Origin: Panonychus citri
Lineage: Eukaryota > Arthropoda > Arachnida > Trombidiformes > Tetranychidae
Direction: 5' to 3'
Length of the DNA stretch: 64,000 nt
Assembly: GCF_014898815.1 (NCBI RefSeq)
Contig: NW_026515543.1
Location: forward strand, 2,728,001-2,792,000
The position numbers and the translations under genes are program-made. The notes under the pieces are model-generated. The model made no database searches, had not been told where the DNA came from, and was given only the letters and a program-made list of their open reading frames with translations. Below, one piece after another: positions 51,801 through 63,762 of the stretch (position 1 is the stretch's first letter; each line of letters starts with the position of its first letter).

Positions 51801-53887
51801 TTGTTAATTTAGTTTGTCAAATTTACGAAAAGTATTTATTTTTTTTGTTACTTTTAATTTAGTTCGTTCTTACACTTAATTGTTGAATAAAATTATCATG
51901 ATTTAATCACAATCACAAAAGTAAATGTATTCGTGTCAAGGTAACAATTGATTGACAATTTAACTTTTTTCCTGTTGAGTTAATTCATTGATATTATCAA
52001 TTTGATTGTTGATCTGAAAATCATGAAGATTCACAATCAGTGAGCAATCAACCAATTATTATAACAATTTAAGATGTAATCAAACTATTGATTGCATAAT
52101 TGGAAATCAGGTCTTGTCAAAGTAATTTCACCAAAAATCAATAATCAACAATTTAATTAGACCTGCAATTTAGAGCTGAAACAATATTAATAAACGATAA
52201 TGATTACAATTGGTAAAGTTAATTGTTCCCTTCTTGTCAAGGTCAATTGTTGTCTTTTTTTTATTGTTATTAAATAAATTAGACAAAAACAGTTGCTTAT
52301 TAAATTGTTATCTAATGTTCCCAGTGATTAGTGACTATCCAATTCAAGCAATTAAGTTGATTAGCTTGTGGGTTGAGAAAATTTTTTCACCAATTGTTTA
52401 TATTTGCTTTTCAGTTAATCACTGAATTTGTTGATTACAATTGTAATTTATAATTGATCTTATTTTGGTAATTTTGATATAATTAGATTGTCCTATTGTC
52501 CTTTGTTAACCTTATTAACGGTGTTTTTGTTTTAAGATCTAATTGATTAATTTAATAGTAACAATTTAACTTGATTTTTTTTCTCTCTCTCTCTCTTTCC
52601 GAAATTTAATTCACCATTTTAATCAATTGATTTATTTTTATCTCTTTTTCCCTTTTCTATAGTTGAAAGAGCTCGACAAATGTTTGAACGCAACTTCGTG
52701 GCCGGAGTTACGACTACTCATATAATATTAGGCCATTTAATTGCTCGAATAATATTTATGTCCATTTCGGTGGTCATTCTTTTCCTTGTGGCCTTATTTA
52801 TTTTCGATGTTCCTTGTAATGGACCTTTTCTTCAAGGTTTATCACTTCTTTTTCTGCAAAGTGTCTCAGGTAAATTTAATTGAAATGAAAACAATTAACA
52901 GACAATTAGGAAGGTGAAACAATTGAACAATCAGTAGACTTAAGAAATGAAACAAACAAATGAAAGTTGAAGGTGAATTTTTTTATTCTCATGTCAGAAA
53001 AACCTTGCTAATGATTAAACATTCATATCATCATCATTTTTAATTGTAATCAATCAGATGATTAGTGTAGGCGTTTATTGAGACCTTAATTGTTGAAATG
53101 GAAACTGTTGATAATAGAACAATTTCCTTATAATTAGCGAGATTTTAGAAATAGATTGAAAAGATCTTGAAAAATAATTGTCATTTTCTAATCTGGATCA
53201 ACCTTGTTGATTGAATCAACGATCAAATCTAATTAGTTGTAAGGAAATCGAAAACAAAACAGAATGAAACATTTCCTTTTCTTCAGAATTATGACAAAAT
53301 TAAGATAAACAATTTAAAGTACAAATCATGTGTAGAATCTGAATAGGTTAAGATGCGAATCTGAATCATGATATTGAAAAGAGAATGAAGCAATTCAGTT
53401 AACGTAATTCTAATTACTGTAATTAGATCATATTGATTTACTAATCCAGACAAAGATTATTTAGTTTTGTATGTTAGTTGGCCAATTATTTACCTTGAGT
53501 TTGTGTGGATACCTTTTTGTTAGTATTACATATTAATTTTATCAATTTCTATCTGCTATTTAAGGTTTAACTCATGGAATGATGATCTCTTCAATGTGCT
53601 CTGAATTTTTCATGGCTGCTGTCATAAGTAATGGTATGTTACTGACGATGTTCATACTTTCTGGTGCCCTTTGGCCTGTCCAATCATTACCTTTTTGGCT
53701 CAAGAAGGTCAGTCTTGCCCTTCCGGTGACCATACCAACAGAAGCATTAAGAAGTATCCTTTCCAGAGGACTTGATCTCAACCATCAATCAGTAATGTTT
53801 GGTTTTATCATCTCAATTGGTTGGTCATTAATCTTCCTCTTCTCAGCTGTAATATTATTCAAAAAGACTCAAAAGTTGAAGGATTAA
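48861..53887 (+). CDS. ABC transporter, subfamily H (arthropod half transporter)
   Basis: Half transporter with the nucleotide-binding domain before the membrane domain. Exons are 48861-49239, 49393-50763, 52663-52869 and 53565-53887, in phase, giving 759 residues. Walker A is GPSGCGKTT (near residue 90), the Q-loop region GIGYMPQDFALYDDLT, the ABC signature LSGGQKRRVSFA, Walker B LLLLDEPTVGVDP and the H-loop IITTHYIEE. About six membrane segments follow (FAQFILPLVSLFLFCWCV; IPGTLIILTYSCAFGLTVMV; IIFMSISVVILFLVALFIF; MAAVISNGMLLTMFIL; FIISIGWSLIFLFSAVIL). The TVGVDP and IITTHYIEE forms are typical of ABCH, an arthropod group that includes fly snustorr, which acts in lipid barrier formation in cuticle. 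The substrate here cannot be deduced. Introns 2 and 3 are 1.9 and 0.7 kb. Confidence 0.92.
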
Positions 53888-54991
53888 ATTTGGAAAATCA
53901 TCAAAAGCAAAAAAAAATCAAACTCCAAGTCCCAAAAAGGAAAACCCAAAACCCAATAAATAGGAGCCATTAATCAACATCATAGTATATTCTAAATCAA
54001 TCCAACATTTATAATCAAAATTAACACCATTACATCAGCAAGACAAACACAATCACCCATAGTTAATTGGAATCAAATCAAAACAATTAACACGAGACAA
54101 AAAAACTCAACACACTCACTCATCATTATAATTAGGATCTAAATACAACAACAAACCAATTTGACCGCTATCTTAAACAATCACACTCTAACACAACTGT
54201 GCAATAACTTAAAAATCATTGTAAATCAATTTGTTCACATAATCATAATTTAATTAAATTAACTGAAAAAAAATTTTGAAAATTAAATTTTGCAAAAAGT
54301 GGCTCCATCTGGCGAGAACAATCAACACTAAAGTGACATGAGTTGGCAATGAGTCTGTCTAAATGTAGAGACACAGAGTTGAAGCCAACACTTGAATTAA
54401 AATCCGGTCTTTAAATCCGGTGAATTTTATTTGATTTAGTTATTTTTTACCTTAGAAATAAAGTTAATTAACTTGATGAGAATAGTTAATTGTTTCCACG
54501 CAGTGAACAATTTGACTGCGTCATCTTTAATCAAATGAAAGTTTTTACAACAAATTTAATACAATTGGAAATGTAAATCAACAGTAACACATCAACATTT
54601 ATTTTCCTTTTTCTCTTTACCTTAAATTTTTTTGGTTCTTTGGTTGATCAATTTTCATCAATTTTCATCTTTTATTCACCATCACAATTCAAATCAAATT
54701 ACAAATCGGATAATTATTTTTTCCCCGTTCTATCGGTTTCTCAGTGTCTCATTTTAATCAATTAACTGACAACAATTATCTTTCATATTCTTCATCAACT
54801 TTTAGATATTTTCAAAGCTAAGGTAAGATGCTGGTTCCATTTGCTTCACTTATCCTCTCTTTCTGTCTCTTTCTCTTTCTTTCTTTCTCTTTCCCTTGTG
54901 TATCTTTCCTATGTTTCATCTTTTTTTCTCTTACATTTATCTTGTTATTGTCCACATTTATTAATTACATTTTAATTTCTCTTCAACAGTC
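53888..54991. other. ABCH 3' flank and SEC63 promoter with 5' UTR intron
   Basis: No gene. A CCATCT element lies at 54299. A donor AAG-GTAAGA at 54823 and an acceptor CTTCAACAG ending at 54989 define a likely untranslated first exon and intron of SEC63. Confidence 0.55.
54299..54317 (+). promoter_or_regulatory. CCATCT element upstream of SEC63
   Basis: GTGGCTCCATCTGGCGAGAA shares the CCATCTGG-x-GAGAA form with the copy at 24857. It matches 11 of 14 positions of the CTCF-type consensus used for the others. Confidence 0.4.
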
Positions 54992-57948
54992 ATGGCACCA
55001 GGAACTGGATCTAAATTTCAGTACGATGAAAGTGGCGGTACATTTTTCTATTTTCTTCTCTCATTTTTGGCTTTAGTTGTGATTCCTTGCACATACTATT
55101 TTTGGCCTTATGAGAAAAAGAAAGGTAACAATTTGTCATTTTCTTTTTTAACCTGAGACTTACCGATTTCATTTTCTTCTTTTCCATATTTAGATAAAGA
55201 CAAACTTCGGGAAATAAACGCTTGTCACTGTGGCCCATGTGCGATCAAATCAAATTATCTTGAATCTAGAGAGCCATGGAAGAAGGTGAAGAATCAAGCA
55301 ATGTAGGTTGACCAATTTAAACCATTTACAATATTGATATTATAGATGACAACTTTTCGCCAATCAATACTTACATTTGTCTTTTATTTTCACAGAAAAG
55401 TCGTACTTCTCCTTGGCTGGATAGCGATGATTCTTACAGCTTATAAAGTTGTCAATCTTAAACATGATTATGTTGTTTGGGATCCATTTGAAATTCTCGG
55501 TATTGATCCTGTATGTTAATCTTTTTTTTTATTTCTATTATCATGTTATCGCCCCTATTACCCATTTCTTTTTTATCCAATCCTAATTACCGTAGTTTCT
55601 TTTTCGATCTGAATGCTGAGCCCTTTGAATTTCCACCTTGTTTATATTCTATCAAGCCTTTTATGTGTCACTTCTCTACTCTGTCTTTTCTCTTGCTTGA
55701 CAAACTTGACTGATTTTATGATGACTTGTCTTACCTTCTTCTTTTATTATTGCTGTTTTTTTTCTGTTATTGTTAGAGTTCATCGACTGCAGAAATCAAG
55801 AAGGCATATCGTCGATTAAGTCTTATATACCATCCTGACAAAGAAACTGGAGATGAGAAGAAGTTTCTTCTGTTAACAAAGGCTCATGCAGCATTAACAG
55901 ATGATGAAGCCCGAAAAAATTGGCAACTCTATGGTAACCCTGATGGTCCTGGTGCAACCTCATTCGGAATCGCCTTACCATCTTGGATTATTGAGAAGGA
56001 AAATTCAATCTTAGTTTTAGGACTTTATGCTTTAGTTTTCATGGTCGCTTTACCAACCGCCGTTGGTATCTGGTGGTATCGATCCGTTAAATATGGAGCA
56101 GACCAAGTGCTTTTGGATACCACGTCACTTTATTATTACTTCATTCATAAGACTCATCAAATGCCATTGAAAAGAGTTTTAATGATAATAGCTGCCTCAT
56201 GTGAATTCCATCGTCGACAGAACAGTGAAATCATTGAAAGGCCAAGTGATAATCTTGAAGTGAACCAATTAATTAAGGAATTACCTTATATCAATGATAA
56301 CAATCGAGAGAAACCTTTATTCTTCCCATATTCTTTGAAAGCTCGTGCACTTCTCCATGCACACCTTAGTCGTATGAAACTACCTCCTGGTACTTTAGAG
56401 ATTGACAAGTTGGTTATTGTGAAAAAATGTCCTCTTCTAATTCAAGAATTTGTCCAATGTGCTGGACAATTAACTATTCTAGCGCTTACTGGTCGTATTT
56501 CCCGGAAACCACATAAAGATACTCTTGAAAATGCTATGAAATTATGTAGATTAGTTGTCCAAGCTCTTTGGGACAATAAGAGCCCACTTCTTCAATTACC
56601 ACATATTACTGAAGATATGCTTCGATATTTTAATACTCGTAAACGTGGAACCATCCGAAGTATTCAACAATTGGCCACAATTAAGGAAGATGAAAGAAGA
56701 TCCCTCTTAAGAAGCCTTACAGATGAACATTATCATAACATAATTCAAGTGATGAGTAGAATGCCTTTTCTGGAGTTAGATGTAAAAACGGAAGTTGTTG
56801 ATGATGAAGATTCAACAACAATCACCGCTGGAGCAATTGTTACATTTACAGTGACCCTGATAAGAAATTCAATTAAAATGTTGATCGATAAAAGTTGTTC
56901 TGAAGATTATGATCCAGACAAGGCTGAGCGTGATGGTGATGGTTCAGAAGAAGTTGCCAATGGAGATGCACTTCATGCACCAGAATCACCGCATTCAAAG
57001 AAACAAAATCAATGGGTTAAGAATAGAGGAAAAAAGAAGGTATCAAAACAGCAAAAGAAAAGGAAAACCTCAACAACAGAAACAATCAACACGTCAGACT
57101 AACGTCCAATCAAATAATTCAAATTTAAATTCGGGTACAGAACGAGTATTGAAAGAGTCTAAACCCACCACCACAACAATTACAACCACAAAAGCTAAAG
57201 ATGATCAATCAGATGATGAGATTACCCATAGTGATGAAGAATCTGATATTTCCAAAAGTGATATTGACACTCCAACAGCGACAACAAGCACCAATAAAGA
57301 GACTAAATCATCAGCTCAACAACAAAGTAATTCAACAGTAACATCTCGAGGAGATGATGACGATGATGATGAAGAATGGAATAAATGTCAACAAAAGTTA
57401 TTCAAGAGAGAGAAAATTCTTGAAACAAAATCAAAAAGATCCCATAGTGTTCATTGTCCATATTTTCCAGAGGATAAACAAGAATATTGGTGGATTTATA
57501 TGGTTGATAGGAAGAAAATTGATTTAATTGCTACACCGATTTTAGTTACAAATCTTGTAGATGAAGAGCAAGTTGAATTTAAAATAACTGCTCCCCATAA
57601 ACCAGGAGTTTACAGTTACTGGATAATTGTCCGAAGTGATTCCTACGTTGATTGTGATGTATCCAAACCTGTCAAGGTAAATTTACACAATCAATTGACT
57701 GTATCAGTCAATCGCTATTCCTCCAGTAACCTTTTAAAGATCATTCTAATCACAACAATTTACTAATTTCTTTTCTTTTTCTTTGTATTTTTCTCCATTT
57801 CTAGTTGGACGTTAAAGAAGCTAAAATAATTTCCGATATTCATGTTTGGGACTTATCAGATGAAGAAGAAGTGACTAGAGAGGATGACAGTGCTGTCGAA
57901 GATTCTGATTTAGTTGCTACATCCGATGAAGAAGAAAGTGATGATTAA
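54992..57948 (+). CDS. SEC63: SEC63, ER translocon J-domain protein
   Basis: Works with SEC61/SEC62 and recruits BiP for post-translational import into the ER. Exons are 54992-55124, 55194-55302, 55396-55510, 55777-57676 (with a frame change inside) and 57805-57948, giving about 780 residues. The start MAPGTGSKFQYDESGGTFFYF matches the family. There are three membrane helices (near VVIPCTYYFWP, VVLLLGWIAMILTAY and LVLGLYALVFMVALPTAVG). The luminal J domain (ILGIDPSSTAEIKKAYRRLS, with HPD in IYHPDKET) is followed by ATSFGIALPSWI. The Brl domain, a lysine-rich then acidic linker, YWWIYMVDRK and an acidic tail ending EEESDD follow. The reading frame changes at about 57010-57100: a 64-base intron 57016-57079 (or 40-base 57040-57079) restores it. 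Otherwise there is a one-base indel. Confidence 0.93.
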
Positions 57949-59450
57949 GAAGATAAAATTATATTCTATTGCTATAATATTAATTATAATTAATATATTC
58001 TCACTTGATTGTGAGATTTTTTTCTGTCAACATCTCTGTCAACATTAAGAAAACAAAAGAGAAACTTTTTTTTTATTTATTTCGATGGTTAATTGATAAG
58101 TAATTTTCCATATTATTTAATCTTTTCTTCTTTAGATAAAAAGAGAGAAAAATTATCATGATAATTTTTCCATGTTTGATCTGTGAATTATTGATTACTA
58201 ATAAGAATCGATAGAATTGATCATGATCCAAAATCGCAATTTGGTCTTTTCTGTTTCTCATCGAAAAAGTGTCAATAAGAATTCAACTTGTGTGTTTAAT
58301 TTTTCTCTTCGAATGAAAATATTATCAAGAAATGAAAGAACTTATTGGGAAAAAGCATCGAATTCAGAACTTTTGTTACCATGGAGAGAAAGAACAGTCC
58401 AGAGTCGAATCTTATTCTTGGTACGGTGAAGAAGAGAAGAATTGAAAAGAGAAAAGAGAAAAGAAAGACAAAATAGACAGAGGAAATATCGAATTTCGAA
58501 AAACAATTTCGATTCTGCGTTTAAAATGTTCTATTCTTTTGGTTTTTTTTCATCGAAAATATAAAAAGTAATTATATTGATGTGCTTTCATATATTTAGA
58601 TCGACTCTTAATTTCTAGTTAACTGATTGACTTAATTGCCGATTGTCAATTCGCTGCCTTTTTAATTGTTATCATTTAATTATCGATCAAGATTCTTTGT
58701 GTTTGTTTGGTTTTTCTCAACGAGAAAACTCATTAAGGAGAAAATTGGAATTGTTGTTTTATATTTTATTCTAATTGCTGATTCTCATACTTGACCCTGT
58801 TAATTAAGACCAGTTAATTGTTTGATTAAGGTGATAAATCGGATTACCAATGAAAAAGTAAACTACAATTTCTAATCAAAATGATTTACGTTTAAATTAG
58901 TCGAGCATCGAATCCAGTTAATTATCATCCTTCCAATGTTCCGTTTCCATTGGTGCTTTTAATTGATCTCAACAACCGTCAAAATTTAATTATAATCAAT
59001 TTTTGATTCTCAACAATTTAATTATCATCGTCTCAACAACCGTTCTCATCCAATTTAAGTAATAAACTCGATGATCTGAATCGACAAATGCTCAATATTT
59101 GACGTCTCGAAAATATAAGAAAAATATTAGGACCAAATTGTCTTTCTCTTTAATTTCAATATTACAATTAACTGATTAACTAAATTCTATCCAGATTAAC
59201 TGCTACAAATTAAATTTTCCATCATTTAAAGTCGATAATAAATTTAAATCCGATCCAAAGCAAAACGAAGACACCAAGAGATCATCCGAGACTTGAGAAA
59301 ATCAAATAATCGAATTGTTCAGAAAGAGCGAAATAGTTCAAAATAGATTTAAATGGTTAAGAACTAATTAGAATTCGGGAAAAATTTTCAGAGGAAATTT
59401 CGCCGCAAAATTAATTCGATTGCAATTCAGTTGAAACTTAAATCGCCTTC
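57949..59450. other. Intergenic region and calnexin promoter
   Basis: AT-rich; SEC63 3' flank then calnexin 5' flank. No exon seen. The open frame near 58217-58429 has no recognisable content. Confidence 0.55.
59100..59106. promoter_or_regulatory. TGACGTC site upstream of calnexin
   Basis: A TGACGTC word about 345 bases before the calnexin ATG. This is the core bound by CREB/ATF6/XBP1-type bZIP factors, and calnexin is often induced by ER stress. A single short match, so weak. Confidence 0.25.
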
Positions 59451-62400
59451 ATGGTATCGCCACTTTTACCTGTTACCTTAGTAGTGCTTCTGATCAGTGA
59501 GAGTACCATTGGAATTGACCAGCAACCTCCAAATGGTCAGAGTAAAGGTGAAGGATCGTCGGCGACAATTACGACCCACAATCAGGCCTCACCACCGGTG
59601 AATCCAGTTACGTCCAGTGATAAAAATGGAGCTGAATTTTACGTTCCTTACAAAACACCCAATCCCAGCTCGATGGATCGAGTCTTTTTGTACGAATCCT
59701 TTGATGATGTTCATCGATTTAAAAAGACTTGGATAAAGTCGGAGGCCACAAAAGGTCCGAATGGTAAATATAAATATGATGGAACTTGGGACATTGTGGT
59801 GACTCATCAAAAAATTCGAGGTAAGAATCGAATCCAATAACCTAATGAATGAGCAGAAAATCTCAACATTTACGCAGAAAATTGTTCAACGATTTAACGA
59901 TTTACTCTAATTCATTGTTTCTTTTTTTAATGTTTCTTGATTATCGATTAAATTGTTGATTCGATCAATCAAAATCAATTCATTCGACCATGAGTAATAT
60001 CACTGGAGAGAAAGAGAGAGAGAGAGAAAAGATGAATTAACCATTGATTCTCTACGAGTTTCTTTTTATATTTGTTCATTTGTTGGATAATCAATTCAAT
60101 TGTAATTCTAATTTATCACTACGACCATAGAACTGAATTGATAACAAATGACAAACTTAATTGATTTCATTTGATGGTTAATGAGACATTAATAATGTCA
60201 CAAAGAGTTTTTTTCTTAAATTTAAAATTCGTAACAATTTATTCATTTCTTTTTGATTCTGTTTTCATTTAGGTGACTATGGATTACGAATGAGATCCAA
60301 ATCTAAACATCATGCAATTAGCAGACAATTTGATCGACAATTTAACTTTTCCAACTCGAGCCCATTGATAGTTCAATATGATGTCCAGTATCGTAATGGT
60401 CAAGAGTGTGGAGGAGCTTATCTTAAGTTACTTTCATCTCCATCGGGAAATTTAAGTCTAATAAATGACCAGTCACTTTATACTATCATGTTTGGTCCAG
60501 ATAAGTGTGGATCTGACCATAGGTTACACTTTATCTTTGCCCATGTTAATAATAAAACCGGTGAGCGACGGGAAATACATTGGAAAGACGCTAATACGCT
60601 GACCAATTTAGCGGACATTGTCACCGATGGTAAATGGCATCTTTTCCGACTCTATCTCAGTCCATCAAGCCAATTCGAACTGTCAATGGATAAAAGGGTG
60701 ATCGCTAGTGGGTCTTTACTGGCCGATTTCTCTCCTCCCGTTAATCCACCCAAAGAAATTGACGATCCGAACGATATTAAACCCGAAGATTGGGATGAAA
60801 GGGAAAAAGTTCCAGATCCGGATGCAGTGAAACCCGACGATTGGGATAACGGTGAAGCTAAACTTATCCTCGATTCAAAGGCCAAGAAGCCAAAAAGTTG
60901 GCTTGAAGATGAACCTCTTATGATTCCCGATCCAGAAGCAACCGAACCCGAAAATTGGTCTGAAGGTCAGTCCCATAATCTAACTTTCAACTCTCTTTTC
61001 ATCTTTTAATCATTAACCTAATCTCTTAATAAAATAAACAGATAAAGACGGTCCTTGGGAAGTGCCGATGATAAAAAATCCCCGCTGCTCGTTAGTTCCC
61101 GGTTGTGGTCCTTGGAGTCCACCGATGATCGAGAATCCAAGATATAAAGGTGAATGGAGTCCACCCTTGATTCCTAATCCCGCTTATCAGGGTAAATGGG
61201 TACCACAGAAAATTCTGAATCCAGATCACTTTGAAGATAACCATCCATACTCTAGTATGTCACCAATTGATGCGGTCACTTTTGAACTATGGACATTGAC
61301 CGATGGAATTGTTTTTGACAACATTCTGGTCACCTCTGATTTCACCTTGGCCGATTCCATTTCAATGTCAACTTATCAGATTAAAAAGGAGCTCAATGAC
61401 CTTGAGACGGACAATTGGTTCAAACGGTTAATCAAACAGACCAACAAGAAACCTTGGCTTTGGGCAGTCTACATAATGGCCACTGCGATACCTGTGATAT
61501 TTTTCATCGGTTTTTGCTGTGTGACTCCCGGATCATCATCCTCATCACCTTCACCTCCTCCTACATCTTTCTCATCCTCGACATTATCGTCAACACTTTC
61601 CCCGAGTTCACCATCTTCAATATTTGATTGTTCACAACCATCAACAAGTTCAATGAGCACAACAATCAACGATTCTCAGCATTATCCTCATTCTCATCAT
61701 TCACCATTCACAGAAAGTTGTAAGGTCAATCATCATCATCATGATCCATATGCCTTTCGATACCATGATGCCTATAAAAATAACGATTCAGGTTGTTCAT
61801 CATCTGAAACTTTGGAATCGGAAATTAGTGGATTAAGATCTCGATTAGTTTCTGGTGGACAACCGGAAACGATCACGATGACCGGATATTGTTCATCTTC
61901 TTATCAATATCATCAACACTCTCATGGTTATCAGTCAACCAAGAAAACACCAACGGTCAGTTTTAGATCAGCTTGTATGAAGCAAATGATTCCTGACGAA
62001 GAGGAAGAAGAAGATGATGATAATTTAGTGGATGAAATGAGAGTCATGGAATTGGAATTAGAAAAGGAACAAGATGAACTAATTAACAATGAGCATGTTA
62101 ATTACGATAATAATGATGATCAAGATTACGATCAGGAAAAGTACGATTATGGAATCATGAATGATGGACCAGAAAACGATTATAACATTGATGAAAATAT
62201 CGATTACAATTATAACGATAATTTGGAGACTGCAACTGATTTAAATGAATTTAGGGTTAATGGTGATGATTTAATTACTCCAAATGATGGTGAAGAAGAG
62301 GAAAAGGAAACGATAACAATTGAAAGTGATCAATTATCAATAATAAACAATCAAAAGCAATACAATGATGACCAAATCAATGAAATAAATGATCAGCTCA

Positions 62401-62803
62401 AGGATAAAATTAACGATGACAATTATGATCCAATTGTTGTTGATTATTCAAAAAGCAATAACACTGAAAATGGTGATAGTTTAATAGGAAAATGTCAATT
62501 TGATTCAGTAACTAATGGATTTAATGAGCAATCTCATGGTGTTAATCAACAATTAACTAATGGTGATGATTTTGAGGCGATGGAAATGATGAACAATCAA
62601 TAGATGAATCAGTTCAAGAACTTGAATCTCTTGAGAATACAAGTAGATCAGAAAATCCATCGATCAGAAAACGGAGGAAAGGTAAAGGTCGTCGCAAGAA
62701 CGATGGTGGGGGAGGAGGTGGTGGGGGAAATGGTAATGGTGCTGGTGGAAAATCCGGAAACGGAAAAGGTAAAAGTCGCCGAACCAAAGCTCGACGAGAA
62801 TGA
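59451..62803 (+). CDS. CANX: Calnexin with a very long acidic cytosolic tail
   Basis: ER membrane lectin chaperone for monoglucosylated glycoproteins. Exons are 59451-59820, 60273-60965, 61042-62538 and 62604-62803, in phase, giving about 919 residues (mammalian calnexin has about 590). A signal peptide comes first (MVSPLLPVTLVVLLISES). The lectin domain holds RVFLYESFDD, ECGGAYLKLL and YTIMFGPDKCG. The P-domain has four type 1 repeats (DPNDIKPEDWDE, DPDAVKPDDWDN, DSKAKKPKSWLE, DPEATEPENWSE) and four type 2 repeats (GPWSPPMIENP, GEWSPPLIPNP and two variants). Then come WTLTDGIVFDNILVTSD and a membrane helix near residue 490 (WLWAVYIMATAIPVIFFIGF). The tail of about 400 residues is acidic and N-rich and ends KSRRTKARRE, like the RKPRRE retention signal of calnexin. 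The last intron (62539-62603) is inferred from the frame change. Confidence 0.93.
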
Positions 62804-63253
62804 ATTGATTTAATTATTGGTTTCATTTTCTCCGCTCAAATGCAAGAGGAAATTAAACTTAATATTTTATAATTTAATTTCTATTAAAACAAAATGTTGA
62901 TAATCTTTCAAATTCAAATCAATTTCAAATCAATTCCATCACATTTGTTTAAATTGTTAGAATGTAAATTAATTGCTCTTTGTTTTTCCCTCTTTCATTT
63001 GATTCAATTAATAAAAAAAAATTCCATTTGTTATGAGTATTAATTAATTGTTATTCATTTATTATTTGTGTTCAGTTTCAAATGATTGAACATCAAAATT
63101 GTTCAGATTTGATTGAACTTTTTTTCTCAGAAAAAATATCAGTTAATTATAATATTGAACATTATCACAATTGCTCAGCAATCGGATAAATATATCAACA
63201 GAATTGGACGATTTTGTTTATCAAATGGTATTCGGTCAAAGGTTAAGGGTCTC
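62804..63253. other. Calnexin 3' flank
   Basis: AT-rich DNA with AATAAA-like words near 63010. No gene seen. Confidence 0.5.
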
Positions 63254-63538
63254 TCAGAGGAAATTGAAATTAGCTCTTGGGAGGTGACTAGCTACTCGTC
63301 GATATCCATCCGAATCACTGGAGACCGGAATCAGTTTGTATTCTTTGCTGGCCTGAGGTTCGAGTTCACTTGCGGCAGCGGCATAGTGATCGAAATGGTG
63401 TTTATGGCTTTTATGGTCATGCTTGTGGTCATCTTTATGGTCATCATGTTTACCTAAGCATTGGGAGGGAAAATGGTTCAAATTATAAGCTCGATTTCGA
63501 TAATCGATAATATTTGATTCGTATGTTTGGGTTTCCAT
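63254..63538 (-). CDS. Hypothetical His/Asp/Lys-rich short protein or exon
   Basis: I do not recognise this. It is a 94-residue frame starting at an ATG (METQTYESNIIDYRNRAY). The middle is a metal-binding-like run (KHDDHKDDHKHDHKSHKHH), then AAAASELEPQASKEYKLIPV and SSDSDGYRRVASHLP. Composition and codon use look coding rather than random. It could be a whole small protein, or the last exon of the gene that continues beyond the right edge of the window. No signal peptide is visible. Confidence 0.4.
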   Translation of the reverse strand: METQTYESNIIDYRNRAYNLNHFPSQCLGKHDDHKDDHKHDHKSHKHHFDHYAAAASELEPQASKEYKLIPVSSDSDGYRRVASHLPRANFNFL

Positions 63539-63762
63539 TCATATGACGACAAGACTTAAAATTCGTGTTAATTTTTTCGGTAAACAATTAATTAGAAATG
63601 ATTTGTGTCTCGTGTTACCTGGCATCGTTTTTTTTTTGCTAATTGTCTTGAGTTAATTTGGTAAGTGAATTTCATTGTGATTAAATTTGGCACCACGATC
63701 ATTTATCATGATGATTTAAGCAAGAATTGTGCAAGAATAGAAAGAGAAAGAGGAAAACAATT

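Noticed and set aside
57100..57102. TAA as the SEC63 end
   Set aside because: The conserved C-terminal SEC63 sequence continues in the next frame and a small intron restores it.
58217..58429. 70-residue frame between SEC63 and calnexin
   Set aside because: No conserved feature, no splice context, AT-rich composition like its flanks.
62601..62603. TAG as the calnexin end
   Set aside because: The typical basic retention end follows in another frame; the proposed intron ends exactly at this TAG.
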